A stretch of 64,000 nt of DNA from Geodermatophilus siccatus (GTDB lineage Bacteria > Actinomycetota > Actinomycetes > Mycobacteriales > Geodermatophilaceae): assembly GCF_900103785.1 (NCBI RefSeq), contig NZ_FNHE01000003.1:62001-126000 (forward strand). Reading direction: 5' to 3'. The notes below the pieces were generated by a model. The model was not told where the DNA came from, ran no database searches, and was given only the letters and a program-made list of their open reading frames with translations. Of this stretch, positions 51,023 to 59,663 are shown piece by piece. Within the stretch, counting starts at the first letter, position 1. Every line of letters starts with the position of its first letter. Position numbers and translations under genes: made by a program.

Positions 51023-51080
51023 AGGCCCCCTGCAGGGTCCCGCCGCGAGCGTGCGAGCGGTGGGGGCAGGGGGTCCTTCT
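51023..51080 (-). terminator. Stop-adjacent GC-rich element (copy A)
   Basis: On the minus strand GAAGAAGGACCCCCTGCCCC begins at the DUF4230 stop and pairs with GCAGGGGGCCT at its far end, with inner CCGC/GCGG pairs. It is the clearest member of the family. Confidence 0.6.
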
Positions 51081-51782
51081 TCAGCCCTCCTCGTCGGCGG
51101 GCTCGTCGAAGGTGACCTCGACCTGCTGGACGCCGAGCGAGCGGGCCAGGCCGGTCAGCATGTCGCGGGTGTTGGCCTCGGCGCGCTCGCGCAGGTCGCT
51201 CTGCGCGGCCGCGGTGGCCAGCCGGTCCTGGGCCAGCGCGTACAGCTCGCTGTCGTCGACCGGGTTGTCGCCGAGGGCGTCCCCGACCCGCTCGACCAGC
51301 CCGCGGTCGCGGTCGAGCACGCGGCTGGCCGTTGGGTCGATGCGCACCTCGCCCAGCCGCGGGGCGGGCAGCGCGATGGTCGCCGAGGTGCCGTCGGGGG
51401 AGAGGGCGACCCGGCCGGCGTCCAGGCCCGCGAAGTCGACGTACGCGTCGGCGGTGCCGGTGGCCAGGAAGCTCACCGACTCGCCGCTGATCACCGAGGG
51501 GACGTAGCGGGTGTCCACCTCGCGCTCGACGACGACCTGGAAGGTGCCGGTCGCGGCGTGGTACTCGGAGAGGTCCTCGAGGGCCAGCATCAGCGGAGGA
51601 GTGCTGGTGTCGACGACGTCCTGGCCGAACGGCCGGTCGGGCAGCCAGTCGGCCACCTGGAAGCCGGCGGGCACGAGCAGCGCCAGGCCGATCCCGGCCG
51701 CCACCAGCTTCGGGCGGAGGCGACGCCGCCGGCGCGGGGCCGGGTCGAGCGAGACGGGGCGGGACGGCAGCAGCGTGGGCAT
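51081..51782 (-). CDS. DUF4230 membrane-anchored protein
   Basis: The 233-residue protein has one N-terminal helix (about 25-45) after an Arg-rich start, then an external domain with LMLALEDLSEYHAATGTFQV and a Glu/Asp-rich C-terminus. It matches DUF4230, function unknown. It diverges from the reductase gene across 132 bp. Confidence 0.75.
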   Translation of the reverse strand: MPTLLPSRPVSLDPAPRRRRRLRPKLVAAGIGLALLVPAGFQVADWLPDRPFGQDVVDTSTPPLMLALEDLSEYHAATGTFQVVVEREVDTRYVPSVISGESVSFLATGTADAYVDFAGLDAGRVALSPDGTSATIALPAPRLGEVRIDPTASRVLDRDRGLVERVGDALGDNPVDDSELYALAQDRLATAAAQSDLRERAEANTRDMLTGLARSLGVQQVEVTFDEPADEEG

Positions 51783-51914
51783 GCTCGGCCTCTCGGGTCG
51801 GGGGCGGGCGTGCGGTGCTCCGACTGTCCAGCGACCGGGAGGCGCGCGCCATTCCCGACACGCCTGCGGCACCCCGCGGGACACGGCCGGCCGGCGTCGA
51901 CGAGGCTCTCGGGC

Positions 51915-52853
51915 ATGAGAGCCGTCGGGGTGACCGAGTTCGGTGGGCCGGAGGCCCTGCACGTCGTCGACGTCCCGCCGGAACCCCTGGGGCCGGGGCA
52001 GGTGCGGCTGCGGGTGACCGCGGCGGCGGTCAGCCCGACCGACACGCACCTGCGCGAGGGCGCCTACGCCGGGCGGGACCCGGTGCAGCAGTTCCCCTAC
52101 GTGCCGGGGATGGACGCCGCCGGGGTGCTCGCCGAGATCGGCCCGGACACCGACACCGACCTGCAGGTGGGCGACCGGGTGATGGCGGTCGTCGTCCCCT
52201 CGGGCGCGCACGGCGCCTACCGCGAGGACCTGGTGCTGCCGGCCGCCTCGGTGGTCCGGTCGCCGGCCGGCAGCACCGACGCCGAGGCCTCGACCCTGCC
52301 GATGAACGGGCTCACCGCGCGGCTGGCGCTCGACTACATGGGGCTGCAGCCGGGCCAGGTGCTGGCGGTGACCGGCGCGGCCGGGGCGTTCGGCGGTTAC
52401 GTCGTCCAGCTGGGCAAGGCCGACGGGCTGACCGTGGTCGCCGACGCGTCCGAGGCCGACGAGCAGCTGGTGCGCGAGCTGGGCGCCGACGTGGTCGTCC
52501 GCCGGGGGGACGACGTCGCCGCGCGGATCCGTGAGCAGTTCCCCGAGGGCGTCGACGGGCTGGCCGACGGCGCGGTGCAGGACGCGCTGGTGCTGCCCGC
52601 GGTGCGCGACGGCGGCGCGGTGGCGACCGTGCGCGGCTACCGGGGCACCGGCGAGCGCGGACTGCGGGTGCACCCGACGCTGGTGCGGCGGGTGGCGGAG
52701 GACCGGGCGGCGCTGGACCGGCTGCGCCAGCAGGCCGAGGACGGCGTGCTGACCCTCCGCGTGGCCGACACGCTGCCCGCCGAGCAGGCCGCCGAAGCGC
52801 ACCGGCGGCTGGCGCGCGGCGGCGTCCGCGGACGGCTGGTGCTCACCTTCTGA
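51915..52853 (+). CDS. MDR-family NAD(P)H-quinone oxidoreductase-like protein
   Basis: The 312-residue zinc-independent MDR enzyme starts MRAVGVTEFGGPEALHVVDV and has the NADPH-binding VTGAAGAFGGYVVQLGKADG. Catalytic zinc Cys residues are absent, as in quinone oxidoreductase (QOR) types. The substrate is unknown. Confidence 0.85.
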   Translation: MRAVGVTEFGGPEALHVVDVPPEPLGPGQVRLRVTAAAVSPTDTHLREGAYAGRDPVQQFPYVPGMDAAGVLAEIGPDTDTDLQVGDRVMAVVVPSGAHGAYREDLVLPAASVVRSPAGSTDAEASTLPMNGLTARLALDYMGLQPGQVLAVTGAAGAFGGYVVQLGKADGLTVVADASEADEQLVRELGADVVVRRGDDVAARIREQFPEGVDGLADGAVQDALVLPAVRDGGAVATVRGYRGTGERGLRVHPTLVRRVAEDRAALDRLRQQAEDGVLTLRVADTLPAEQAAEAHRRLARGGVRGRLVLTF

Positions 52854-52947
52854 GGTCGGGGTCCCGCGGTGGCGGCAGGTCGTCCTGTCCTGCCAGGGTG
52901 GGGGCGGTCCCGGGCAGCGGAGCCCGGCGCGGTGCGGAGGTGTGGCA

Positions 52948-53268
52948 ATGGTGCACAGGCTCGTCGTCAGCTACGGACAGCCCGACGACCCGGCGGCGTT
53001 CGACGCGTACTACCGCGACACGCACGTCCCGCTGGCCACGACGATGCCCGGCCTGGTCCGGTACACCCTCGGCCACCCGCAGCCGCTGGACCCGTCGCAG
53101 CCCGCGCCGTACCTGGTGGCGGAGCTGGACTTCGAGTCCGAGCAGGAGATGGGCGCCGCGTTCAACTCCGCGGAGGGGAAGGCGGCCGCCGACGACGTCG
53201 CCAACTTCGCCACCGGCGGCGTGACCATGACGCACTACGAGCTGGACGAGGTGCACGCCGCCCGGTGA
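52948..53268 (+). CDS. EthD-family protein
   Basis: The 106-residue ferredoxin-like dimeric protein contains FDAYYRDTHVPLATTMPGLVRY, the EthD signature. Members aid degradation of ethers or polyketides, and many are unassigned. ATG 52948 is preferred over GTG 52942. Its stop overlaps the next gene by GTGA, so the two products may work together. Confidence 0.8.
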   Translation: MVHRLVVSYGQPDDPAAFDAYYRDTHVPLATTMPGLVRYTLGHPQPLDPSQPAPYLVAELDFESEQEMGAAFNSAEGKAAADDVANFATGGVTMTHYELDEVHAAR

Positions 53269-54815
53269 ACGGCGCCCAGGCACTCATCCGCACGCTGGTC
53301 TCCGCCGGGGTCGACGTCTGCTTCGCCAACCCCGGCACGTCGGAGATGCACTTCGTCGCGGCACTCGACGACGTCCCCGAGATGCGCGGCGTCCTGACGC
53401 TGTTCGAGGGCGTCGCGACCGGCGCCGCGGACGGCTACGCGCGCATGGCCGGGAAGCCGGCGGCCACGCTGCTGCACCTCGGCCCGGGGTTGGCCAACGG
53501 CCTGGCCAACCTGCACAACGCCCGCCGCGGCCGCGCACCGGTGGTCAACGTGGTCGGCGACCACGCCCGCTCGCACAAGCGGCTGGACGCGCCGCTGGAG
53601 TCCGACCTCGACGCCCTGGCCGGCGCGGTGTCGGGCTGGCTGCGGCGCTCGCTGTCGCCGGCCGACGTCGCCGCCGACGCCGCCGAGGCGGTCGCCGAGT
53701 CGGCCCGGCGCGGGATCGCCACGCTGGTGCTGCCGGCCGACGTCTCGTGGGAGGACGGCGCCGAGCCGGCCGGGCCGCTGTCGGTGCGCCCGGCACCGCA
53801 GGTGGCGCCGTCGGTGGTGGACGACGTGGCCGCGGTGCTGCGCTCCGGCGAGCCCACCGTGCTGTTCCTCGGCGGGGACGTCGTCGCCAGCGAGGAGGCG
53901 CTGCTGGCCGCCGGGCAGGTCGCCGCGGGCACCGGCGCGCGGCTGGTGGCCGAGACGTTCTCGGCGCGGGCGGTGCGCGGCGCCGGTCTGCCCGACCTCC
54001 CCAAGCTGCCCTACCCGCCGGAGATGGCGATCGCCGCGCTGGCCGGCACCCGCCACCTCGTGCTGGCCGGGGCCACCTCGCCGGTGCACTTCTTCGGCTA
54101 CCCGGGCGTGCCCGGGACGCCGGTGCCCGAGGACTGCACGGTGCACGTGCTGTCCGCGCCCGGTGAGGACGGCGTCGCGGCGGTGCGGGCGCTGGCCGAG
54201 GTCGCCGCACCGGGCGTGCGCGCGGAGGTGCTGGAGGCCTCGCGGCCCGAGCTGCCGACCGGCGAGCTGACGCCGCGGGCGATGTCGGCCGTCGTCGGGG
54301 CGCTGCTGCCGGAGCGGGCGGTCGTGGTCGACGAGGTGCTGACCTCCGGCGTCGGGCTGGCCGAGCTGACCGCCGGCGCGCCTCGGCACGACTGGCTGGG
54401 GCTGACCGGCGGTGCGATCGGCGACGGGCTGCCCATGGCCGTGGGCGCCGCGGTGGCCTGCCCGGACCGGCCGGTGCTCGCGCTGCAGGCCGACGGCAGC
54501 GCGATGTACACCATCCAGGCGCTGTGGACGATGGCCCGCGAGCAGCTCGACGTCACCGTCGTCGTCTGCGACAACGGCTCCTACGCGATCCTGGAGCACG
54601 AGCTGTCGCGGGTGGGTGCGGCCGAGGACGGCAAGCGCGCCGGCGAGCTGCTGCACCTGGGCGGGCCGTCGCTGGACTTCGTCGCGCTGGCCACCGGCAT
54701 GGGCGTGCCCGCGACCCGGGCCACGACCGCCGAGGAGCTGGCCGAGCAGCTGCGCGCGGCGCTGGCCGCCCCGGGTCCGCACCTGGTCGACGCGGTGCTG
54801 CCCGGCCGCAGGTGA
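53265..54815 (+). CDS. Thiamine-diphosphate-dependent decarboxylase/synthase-like enzyme
   Basis: The 516-residue protein has the three-domain AHAS/BFDC layout. The catalytic Glu lies in VLTLFEGVATGAADG, and the ThDP motif is ADGSAMYTIQAL...VCDNGSYAIL (the usual GDG is ADG). A GGDVV-type middle domain is present. It resembles benzoylformate decarboxylase or acetolactate synthase large subunits but cannot be assigned. It overlaps the EthD gene. Confidence 0.85.
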   Translation: MNGAQALIRTLVSAGVDVCFANPGTSEMHFVAALDDVPEMRGVLTLFEGVATGAADGYARMAGKPAATLLHLGPGLANGLANLHNARRGRAPVVNVVGDHARSHKRLDAPLESDLDALAGAVSGWLRRSLSPADVAADAAEAVAESARRGIATLVLPADVSWEDGAEPAGPLSVRPAPQVAPSVVDDVAAVLRSGEPTVLFLGGDVVASEEALLAAGQVAAGTGARLVAETFSARAVRGAGLPDLPKLPYPPEMAIAALAGTRHLVLAGATSPVHFFGYPGVPGTPVPEDCTVHVLSAPGEDGVAAVRALAEVAAPGVRAEVLEASRPELPTGELTPRAMSAVVGALLPERAVVVDEVLTSGVGLAELTAGAPRHDWLGLTGGAIGDGLPMAVGAAVACPDRPVLALQADGSAMYTIQALWTMAREQLDVTVVVCDNGSYAILEHELSRVGAAEDGKRAGELLHLGGPSLDFVALATGMGVPATRATTAEELAEQLRAALAAPGPHLVDAVLPGRR

Positions 54816-54816
54816 G

Positions 54817-55647
54817 GTGGTCACGCGGGGCCCGGTGCGGCGCCTGGTCCGCGCGGGAGTCGTCCTCGCCGTCGTCCTGGTCGTGCTGAGCGGTCTGCTG
54901 TGGGGGCTGCAGCGGCGGCTCGTCTACTTCCCCGACGACGGCCCGGTGCCCGCGGCGGCCGCGGTGCTGCCCGGCGCCCGGGACGTCGTCCTGGAGACCT
55001 CCGACGGGCTGCGGCTGGGGGCGTGGTTCGTGCCCGGCCCCGCCCCGGGGGCACCCGCCGTGCTGGTGGCCAACGGAAACGGCGGGCACCGCGGGCTGCG
55101 GGCGCCGCTGGCCGCGGCGCTGGCCGGGCGGGGGCTGGCGGTGCTGCTGTTCGACTACCGCGGCTACGGCGGCAACCCCGGCAGTCCCAGCGAGGACGGG
55201 CTGGCGCGGGACGTGCGCGCCGCCCGCGCCCACCTGCTGGAGGAGGCCGGGGTGCCGCCGGACCGGGTGCTCTACCTGGGCGAGAGCCTGGGCGCGGCCG
55301 TCGTCACCGAGCTGGCGACCGAGCACCCGCCGGCCGGGCTGGTGCTGCGCTCGCCGTTCGTCGACCTCGCCGCCGTCGGCGCCGAGCACTACCCGTTCCT
55401 GCCGGTGCGCGCGCTGCTGCGCGACCGGTACCCGGTGGCGGAGCGGGTCGCGACGATCCGGGTGCCGACCACGGTGGTGCTGGGGGGAGCCGACTCGATC
55501 GTGCCGCCGGCGCAGAGCCGCGCCGTCGCCGCGGCGGCGGCCGGCCTGCACCGGCTGGTGGAGGTCCCCGGCGCCGACCACAACGACCGCGTGCTGCTCG
55601 ACGGCGACGCGCTCGTCGACGCGGTCGTGGAGCTGGCCGGCCGCTGA
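54817..55647 (+). CDS. Membrane-anchored alpha/beta hydrolase
   Basis: The 276-residue protein has an N-terminal helix (about 10-28), then an alpha/beta hydrolase fold with GESLGAAV around the nucleophile Ser, LGGADSIVPP (Asp) and GADHNDR (His). It resembles the BEM46/YqkD group. The GTG at 54817 lies 1 bp after the upstream stop, so it is likely co-translated with the ThDP enzyme. Confidence 0.82.
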   Translation: MVTRGPVRRLVRAGVVLAVVLVVLSGLLWGLQRRLVYFPDDGPVPAAAAVLPGARDVVLETSDGLRLGAWFVPGPAPGAPAVLVANGNGGHRGLRAPLAAALAGRGLAVLLFDYRGYGGNPGSPSEDGLARDVRAARAHLLEEAGVPPDRVLYLGESLGAAVVTELATEHPPAGLVLRSPFVDLAAVGAEHYPFLPVRALLRDRYPVAERVATIRVPTTVVLGGADSIVPPAQSRAVAAAAAGLHRLVEVPGADHNDRVLLDGDALVDAVVELAGR

Positions 55648-55661
55648 CGGGGCCGGTCCCC

Positions 55662-56321
55662 TCAGGTGGTCGCGCGGTAGAGGGTGTACCGGCCGACCCA
55701 GCGGTGCACGTCGGAGCCGGTCTCCACGACCTCGGCGAAGCCGGCCCGGCGGAGCAGGTCCGGGACGTCGTCGACGGCGTGCTCCCGGGTGAACCGGTGC
55801 CGGTGACCGGAGCCGCCGGACCCACCGACGTCCACCAGGTGCAGCGCACCCCCGGGGCGCAGCACCCGGAGCACCTCGCGCATCGCCGCGTCCCGCTCGC
55901 CGTCCGGCACGTGGTGCAGCATGAACGAGGAGAGGACGACGTCCACGCTGTCGTCGGCGTAGGGCAGCTCCTCGGCGTGGCCGCGGTCGAGCTGGACGGT
56001 CAGCCCGCGGCGGCGGGCCTTGCGGTGGGCGCGGGCGAGTGCGGCGAGGTCGGGGTCGAGTCCGACGACGACCGCCGCGGGCTGGTCCCGCTTGGCCGCG
56101 AGCAGCAGGTCGCCGGTGCCGCACCCGATCTCCAGCACCCGCTGGCCGGGCCGGAGGCCGGCCTGGTCGAGCAGCTGCCGGCGGATCCGCCGCACGCCGA
56201 GCAGCCGGTTCAACGGGTCGTAGAGGGGCAGCAGCCACGCGTGCCGCATCCCGGGCAGGAAATCGCGCTCGCCGCCGGTCACCGCCGTCCGCGTGCCCGT
56301 GCTGCCGGTCGTGCCACCCAT
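55662..56321 (-). CDS. Class I SAM-dependent methyltransferase
   Basis: The 219-residue protein has VLEIGCGTGDLLL (SAM), GLDPDLAALARAHRKA and LSSFMLHHVPDGERDA. It fits UbiE-like methyltransferases; the substrate is unknown. ATG 56321 follows GAGGAG. It diverges from the AraC gene. Confidence 0.88.
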   Translation of the reverse strand: MGGTTGSTGTRTAVTGGERDFLPGMRHAWLLPLYDPLNRLLGVRRIRRQLLDQAGLRPGQRVLEIGCGTGDLLLAAKRDQPAAVVVGLDPDLAALARAHRKARRRGLTVQLDRGHAEELPYADDSVDVVLSSFMLHHVPDGERDAAMREVLRVLRPGGALHLVDVGGSGGSGHRHRFTREHAVDDVPDLLRRAGFAEVVETGSDVHRWVGRYTLYRATT

Positions 56322-56352
56322 GCCGATCTCCTCCGTCGTGCACGATGTTCCG

Positions 56353-56391
56353 GTCGTCACCGCTACTCTCGGCGGCCACGGGCGTGACGAC
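56353..56391. promoter_or_regulatory. Inverted repeat between methyltransferase and AraC genes
   Basis: GTCGTCAC (56353-56360) and GTGACGAC (56384-56391) are perfect inverted 8-mers, 23 bp apart, in the divergent promoter region. The AraC protein could bind it. Confidence 0.45.
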
Positions 56392-56412
56392 AAGGGCGGG
56401 ACATCGGTCGCG

Positions 56413-57363
56413 ATGGGACCATCTTCGGGACCTCGGCGGCCCGTCGGCCGGCCGCTGACCGGCCGTCGGGTCGACGGTGCGCCGGTCTACGGGTACGAGC
56501 GGGTCGCGGGGCGGCCGCCGGTGACCGTCACCCGCCACGAGGGGACCCGCGGCCCCGCCGGGGGCCCGCTGCACGGGGCGCACGCGCACGACTTCCTCGT
56601 GCTGAGCCTGGTCGAGCGGGGTGCCGGGCGGCTGTGCCTGGACGGCCGGTGGTGGGAGGTCACCACCGGGGACCTCCTCGTGGTCGCTCCGGGGGAGGTG
56701 GTGACCCCGGAGTGGAGCGGGGATGCGGCCGAGGCGGCGGTGTGGTCGGCCCTCTTCCCGCCGGACGCGGTGGAGCGGCGCAGCCCCGGCTCGTTCGGGT
56801 CCTGGCGGGCACACCCGCTGCTGTTCCCGTTCGTCGGCCACCGGGCCGGCGGGGTCCAGCGGCTGTCGGTGCCCGAGGCGGACCAGCCCGCGTGGGCACG
56901 GCGGTTCGCCGAGCTGGACCGCGAGCTGGAGGAGCGGCGGGAGGGGTACGCCGAGGCCGCGCTGGCCCGGCTGACCCTGCTGCTGGTGGAGCTGGCCCGG
57001 CTGGCGGCCGACGTCCCGGGCTCCCTGCGGCTGCGCGACGACCCGCTGCTGGCCGCGGTCTTCGACGTCATCGAGCGCCGGTACGCCGAGCCGATCTCGT
57101 TGCGCGAGGTGGCCGACGCGGTGGGGCTGTCGGCGGGGCACCTGACGACGGTGGTCGGCCGGCGCACGGGGCGGACGGTGCAGCAGTGGATCACCGAACG
57201 GCGACTCGCCGAGGCCCGGCGGCTCCTCGCCGAGACCGACCTGACGGTGCAGGCGGTGGCCGGCCGGGTGGGCTACGCCGACGCGGGTTACCTGATCCGG
57301 CGGTTCCGCGCCGCGCACGGCGTCCCGCCGCAGGAGTGGCGCCGGGCGGGCCGCTCGCAGTGA
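56413..57363 (+). CDS. AraC-family regulator
   Basis: The 316-residue protein has an N-terminal cupin-type sensor domain (HGAHAHDFLVLSLVERGAG) and C-terminal paired helix-turn-helices (ISLREVADAVGLSAGHLTTV and VGYADAGYLIRRFRAAHGV). It probably controls the divergent methyltransferase. The ATG at 56413 is the first that suits the fold. Confidence 0.88.
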   Translation: MGPSSGPRRPVGRPLTGRRVDGAPVYGYERVAGRPPVTVTRHEGTRGPAGGPLHGAHAHDFLVLSLVERGAGRLCLDGRWWEVTTGDLLVVAPGEVVTPEWSGDAAEAAVWSALFPPDAVERRSPGSFGSWRAHPLLFPFVGHRAGGVQRLSVPEADQPAWARRFAELDRELEERREGYAEAALARLTLLLVELARLAADVPGSLRLRDDPLLAAVFDVIERRYAEPISLREVADAVGLSAGHLTTVVGRRTGRTVQQWITERRLAEARRLLAETDLTVQAVAGRVGYADAGYLIRRFRAAHGVPPQEWRRAGRSQ

Positions 57364-57387
57364 GGGAGGGCCGGACCGCTGACGCCG

Positions 57388-57486
57388 CCGGGCGGTAGCC
57401 GCGGACGCACAGCGGGGCACGGAACGCGCGGGTTCCGCGTCGGCGGGGTGCGACACGCGCGCCCACCTGCGGGTCCTCCCTACGCT
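57388..57486 (+). promoter_or_regulatory. Duplicated upstream region of first paralogue
   Basis: The sequence contains GGTAGCCGCGGACGCAC, ACGGAACGCGCGGGTTCC and CTCCCTACGCTGCGCCGCC. Closely similar blocks precede the second paralogue (58868-58985). TACGCT at 57481-57486 is a likely -10 box. Confidence 0.5.
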
Positions 57487-57520
57487 GCGCCGCCTGTGTC
57501 CGGCTCGACGAGGAGGCGTC

Positions 57521-58153
57521 ATGCGGAAGGTGCTGGCGGGGACGGCGGCAGCGGCGGTGGTCCTGTCCGGGGGTGCGGTCTCCGCGGCCGAGGACCCGGC
57601 GGCGGGCGGGGACGACGGCTGGGCGCCCGTGCCCGAGGAGTACTGGGCGCCCTTCGACCTGGACATCTGCGGCTCGACGGTGACGGTCACCGGCGGCGAC
57701 GTCCGCGAGGCCGAGGTGCGGATCGAGGTCCTCGACGACGGGTCCACCTTCACCGAGTACCGCGGCGGCCAGTCGGTCGACATCACCCGCCGGTCCGACG
57801 GCGCGACGATCGACGAGCTCGACATCTCTGGCGACACCTGGGAGCTGGTCTCGGCCGACGGGACCGAGGTGCTCGTCGAGCTCGAGGGCCCATCACTCGT
57901 CTGGGCCGTGAACGACGTCGAGCGGGCGGACGCCGACGAGGCCGGCCAGCCGTACTTCCTCCACTACGAGGAGGGGACGGTCCTGCTGCGCCTCGAGGTC
58001 GACCCGGCGACCGGGGAGTCGCTCGCCGCGGACACGCTGCGCGCCGACGTGGCGGAGGAGGACGAGGTGGACCTGTGCGCCGTCCTCGACGAGGTCGCCG
58101 CCGACCCCGGTGACGCGCGAGACGACTCCGGGCGCGGCGAGCGCGACGACTGA
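57521..58153 (+). CDS. Secreted protein, first of two tandem paralogues
   Basis: The 210-residue protein has a signal peptide (residues 1-23, MRKVLAGTAAAAVVLSGGAVSAAEDP) split at AXA, so it is exported. The mature part is acidic, all-beta-looking, with two Cys (ICGSTV and DLCAVL) that could pair. It ends in a charged RDDSGRGERDD tail. No family is recognised. It is similar over nearly its full length to 59014-59592. Confidence 0.7.
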   Translation: MRKVLAGTAAAAVVLSGGAVSAAEDPAAGGDDGWAPVPEEYWAPFDLDICGSTVTVTGGDVREAEVRIEVLDDGSTFTEYRGGQSVDITRRSDGATIDELDISGDTWELVSADGTEVLVELEGPSLVWAVNDVERADADEAGQPYFLHYEEGTVLLRLEVDPATGESLAADTLRADVAEEDEVDLCAVLDEVAADPGDARDDSGRGERDD

Positions 58154-58173
58154 GCCGTCCCGACCCTCAGGGG

Positions 58174-58220
58174 CGGTGCTCGTGCTCTGCGTGCCCCTCG
58201 CACGCAGAGCACGAGCACCG
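58174..58220. terminator. Perfect 20-bp hairpin terminator
   Basis: CGGTGCTCGTGCTCTGCGTG (58174-58193) and CACGCAGAGCACGAGCACCG (58201-58220) are exact complements around a 7-base loop, 20 bp after the first paralogue's stop. Confidence 0.75.
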
Positions 58221-58326
58221 CGGTGCACCCCTCCGCTCGGTCATCCCGCGGGGTGCAGCCCCGGGCGCGCCGGGACTCGTCAGCCAGGGGCTACGCCGCC
58301 GGCGTGTCCATGGGCCGGGAGACCCC

Positions 58327-58578
58327 TCACGCGCAGACCCAGACGTAGTACCAGTTCCCCCAGGCGTCCACGTACCACTCGTAGTAGCAGATCGTGTCCG
58401 GTTGCGCGGAGGCGGCCTCGGTCGTCGTGCTGGTGCTGTCGGACGCCGGCGCCGCGACGGCGACGCTCTGGTCGGCCGTGGTGGCAGCCATCGCGCTCGC
58501 GCCCGGCAGCAGCACGCCGCCGATGCCCAGGGTGGTCGCGGTGGCGGCCAGGACCAGGTGTCGCTTGGAGAGGGCCAT
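58327..58578 (-). CDS. Small secreted aromatic peptide precursor
   Basis: The 83-residue ORF has an ATG with AGGAGG-like GGAGGA upstream, a signal peptide to about residue 31 (ending AMAA), a Ser/Thr/Ala linker and a striking end, CYYEWYVDAWGNWYYVWVCA. The last 20 residues hold two Cys bounding 17 residues with ten Trp/Tyr. It probably forms a disulfide loop outside the cell. No family is recognised. It lies antisense between the two paralogues. Confidence 0.6.
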   Translation of the reverse strand: MALSKRHLVLAATATTLGIGGVLLPGASAMAATTADQSVAVAAPASDSTSTTTEAASAQPDTICYYEWYVDAWGNWYYVWVCA

Positions 58579-59013
58579 GGTTCCTCCAGGTCGTCCGGGG
58601 CAGGGCAGGATCGGCCCTGCTCGTGGTGGGAGATGTGGTGAGCGATCCCTGATCGCTCGGGTCGGCACTGCCTCCGCGGTGGATCGGAGTGCCGTTCCGT
58701 TCCTGCGTGACCAGGATCCAGCCGACGACTCGACCGTTGAATGGAGCTGTCCCCCCGATCGACGGGATGCCTCCCCCCGACCGGCCGGATGCTGACCCCC
58801 GGGGTCGACCCCACGGGAGCGGTCGTGCGCCGTGGGGTCCGCCCCCGCCGGTGAGCGACGGCCGACGACCGGCACCGGCGGGTAGCCGCCGCCGCACCGT
58901 CGGGGACGGAACGCGGGGGTCCCTGTCCACACGGTCCTACGACCGGCGCGGGCTGCCGCACCCCTCCCTACGCTGCGCCGCCGAGGGACCGACTCGGCGA
59001 GGAGGTGGTCGCG
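58579..59013. other. Intergenic region upstream of the aromatic peptide and second paralogue
   Basis: It holds the 8-bp perfect inverted repeat GAGCGATC-CCT-GATCGCTC (58640-58658) in the leader of the peptide gene, a duplicated promoter block shared with the first paralogue (58868-58985, TACGCT at 58969-58974) and otherwise GC-rich sequence. No further gene is supported. Confidence 0.5.
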
Positions 59014-59592
59014 GTGCGACGAGTCCTGGTGGGAACGGCGGCGGCGGTGATGGTCCTGTCCGGAGGCGTGGCCTCCGCGGCGGACGCCCAGCCACCCGGG
59101 GACGACGAGGGCTGGGTCCCCGTCCCGGAGGAGTTCTACGAGCCGGTCGACGTGGAGGCCTGCGGATCGGTCGTCACGGTCGCCGGAGGGGACGTCCGCG
59201 AGGCGGAGGTGCGGCAGCAGGTCCTGGACGACGGCAGCACGTTCCTCGAGTTCCGCGGGAGCCGGACGGTCGACCTCACCCGGCAGTCCGACGGTGCCAC
59301 CATCGACGAGCTGGACGTCTGGGGTCGCAGCTGGGACCTGGTGTCCTCCGACGGCAGCGAGGTGGTCGCCGAGCTCGACGGGCCGTTGGTGCTCTGGGCC
59401 GGCAACGACGTCGAGCGGGCGGCCGCGGACGAGGCCGGCCTGCCGCACCTGATGTACGTCCAGGAGGGCACCATCCTGCTGCGCCTGACGGTCGATCCGG
59501 CGACCGGGGAGTCCACGGCCGTGGACGGACTGCGGCTCGAGGCCGACGTCGTGGACCTCTGCGGCGTCCTGGACGAGGCCGCCGGCGACTGA
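59014..59592 (+). CDS. Secreted protein, second tandem paralogue
   Basis: The 192-residue product has a signal peptide (VRRVLVGTAAAVMVLSGGVA, cut near SAA-DA) and is close to the first paralogue: PVPEEFYEPVD, GGDVREAEVRQQVLDDGSTF, SDGATIDELD, NDVERAAADEAG and VDPATGES all align. The Cys pair is conserved. The acidic C-terminal tail of the first copy is missing. GTG 59014 is preferred over 59005 for ribosome-site spacing. Confidence 0.7.
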   Translation: MRRVLVGTAAAVMVLSGGVASAADAQPPGDDEGWVPVPEEFYEPVDVEACGSVVTVAGGDVREAEVRQQVLDDGSTFLEFRGSRTVDLTRQSDGATIDELDVWGRSWDLVSSDGSEVVAELDGPLVLWAGNDVERAAADEAGLPHLMYVQEGTILLRLTVDPATGESTAVDGLRLEADVVDLCGVLDEAAGD

Positions 59593-59663
59593 GCCGACCG
59601 CCCACGTGGCGAGTGCCCCGCCCGGCCGCGAGCATGGGGACCTCGACGACAGGGGAGGCCGGG

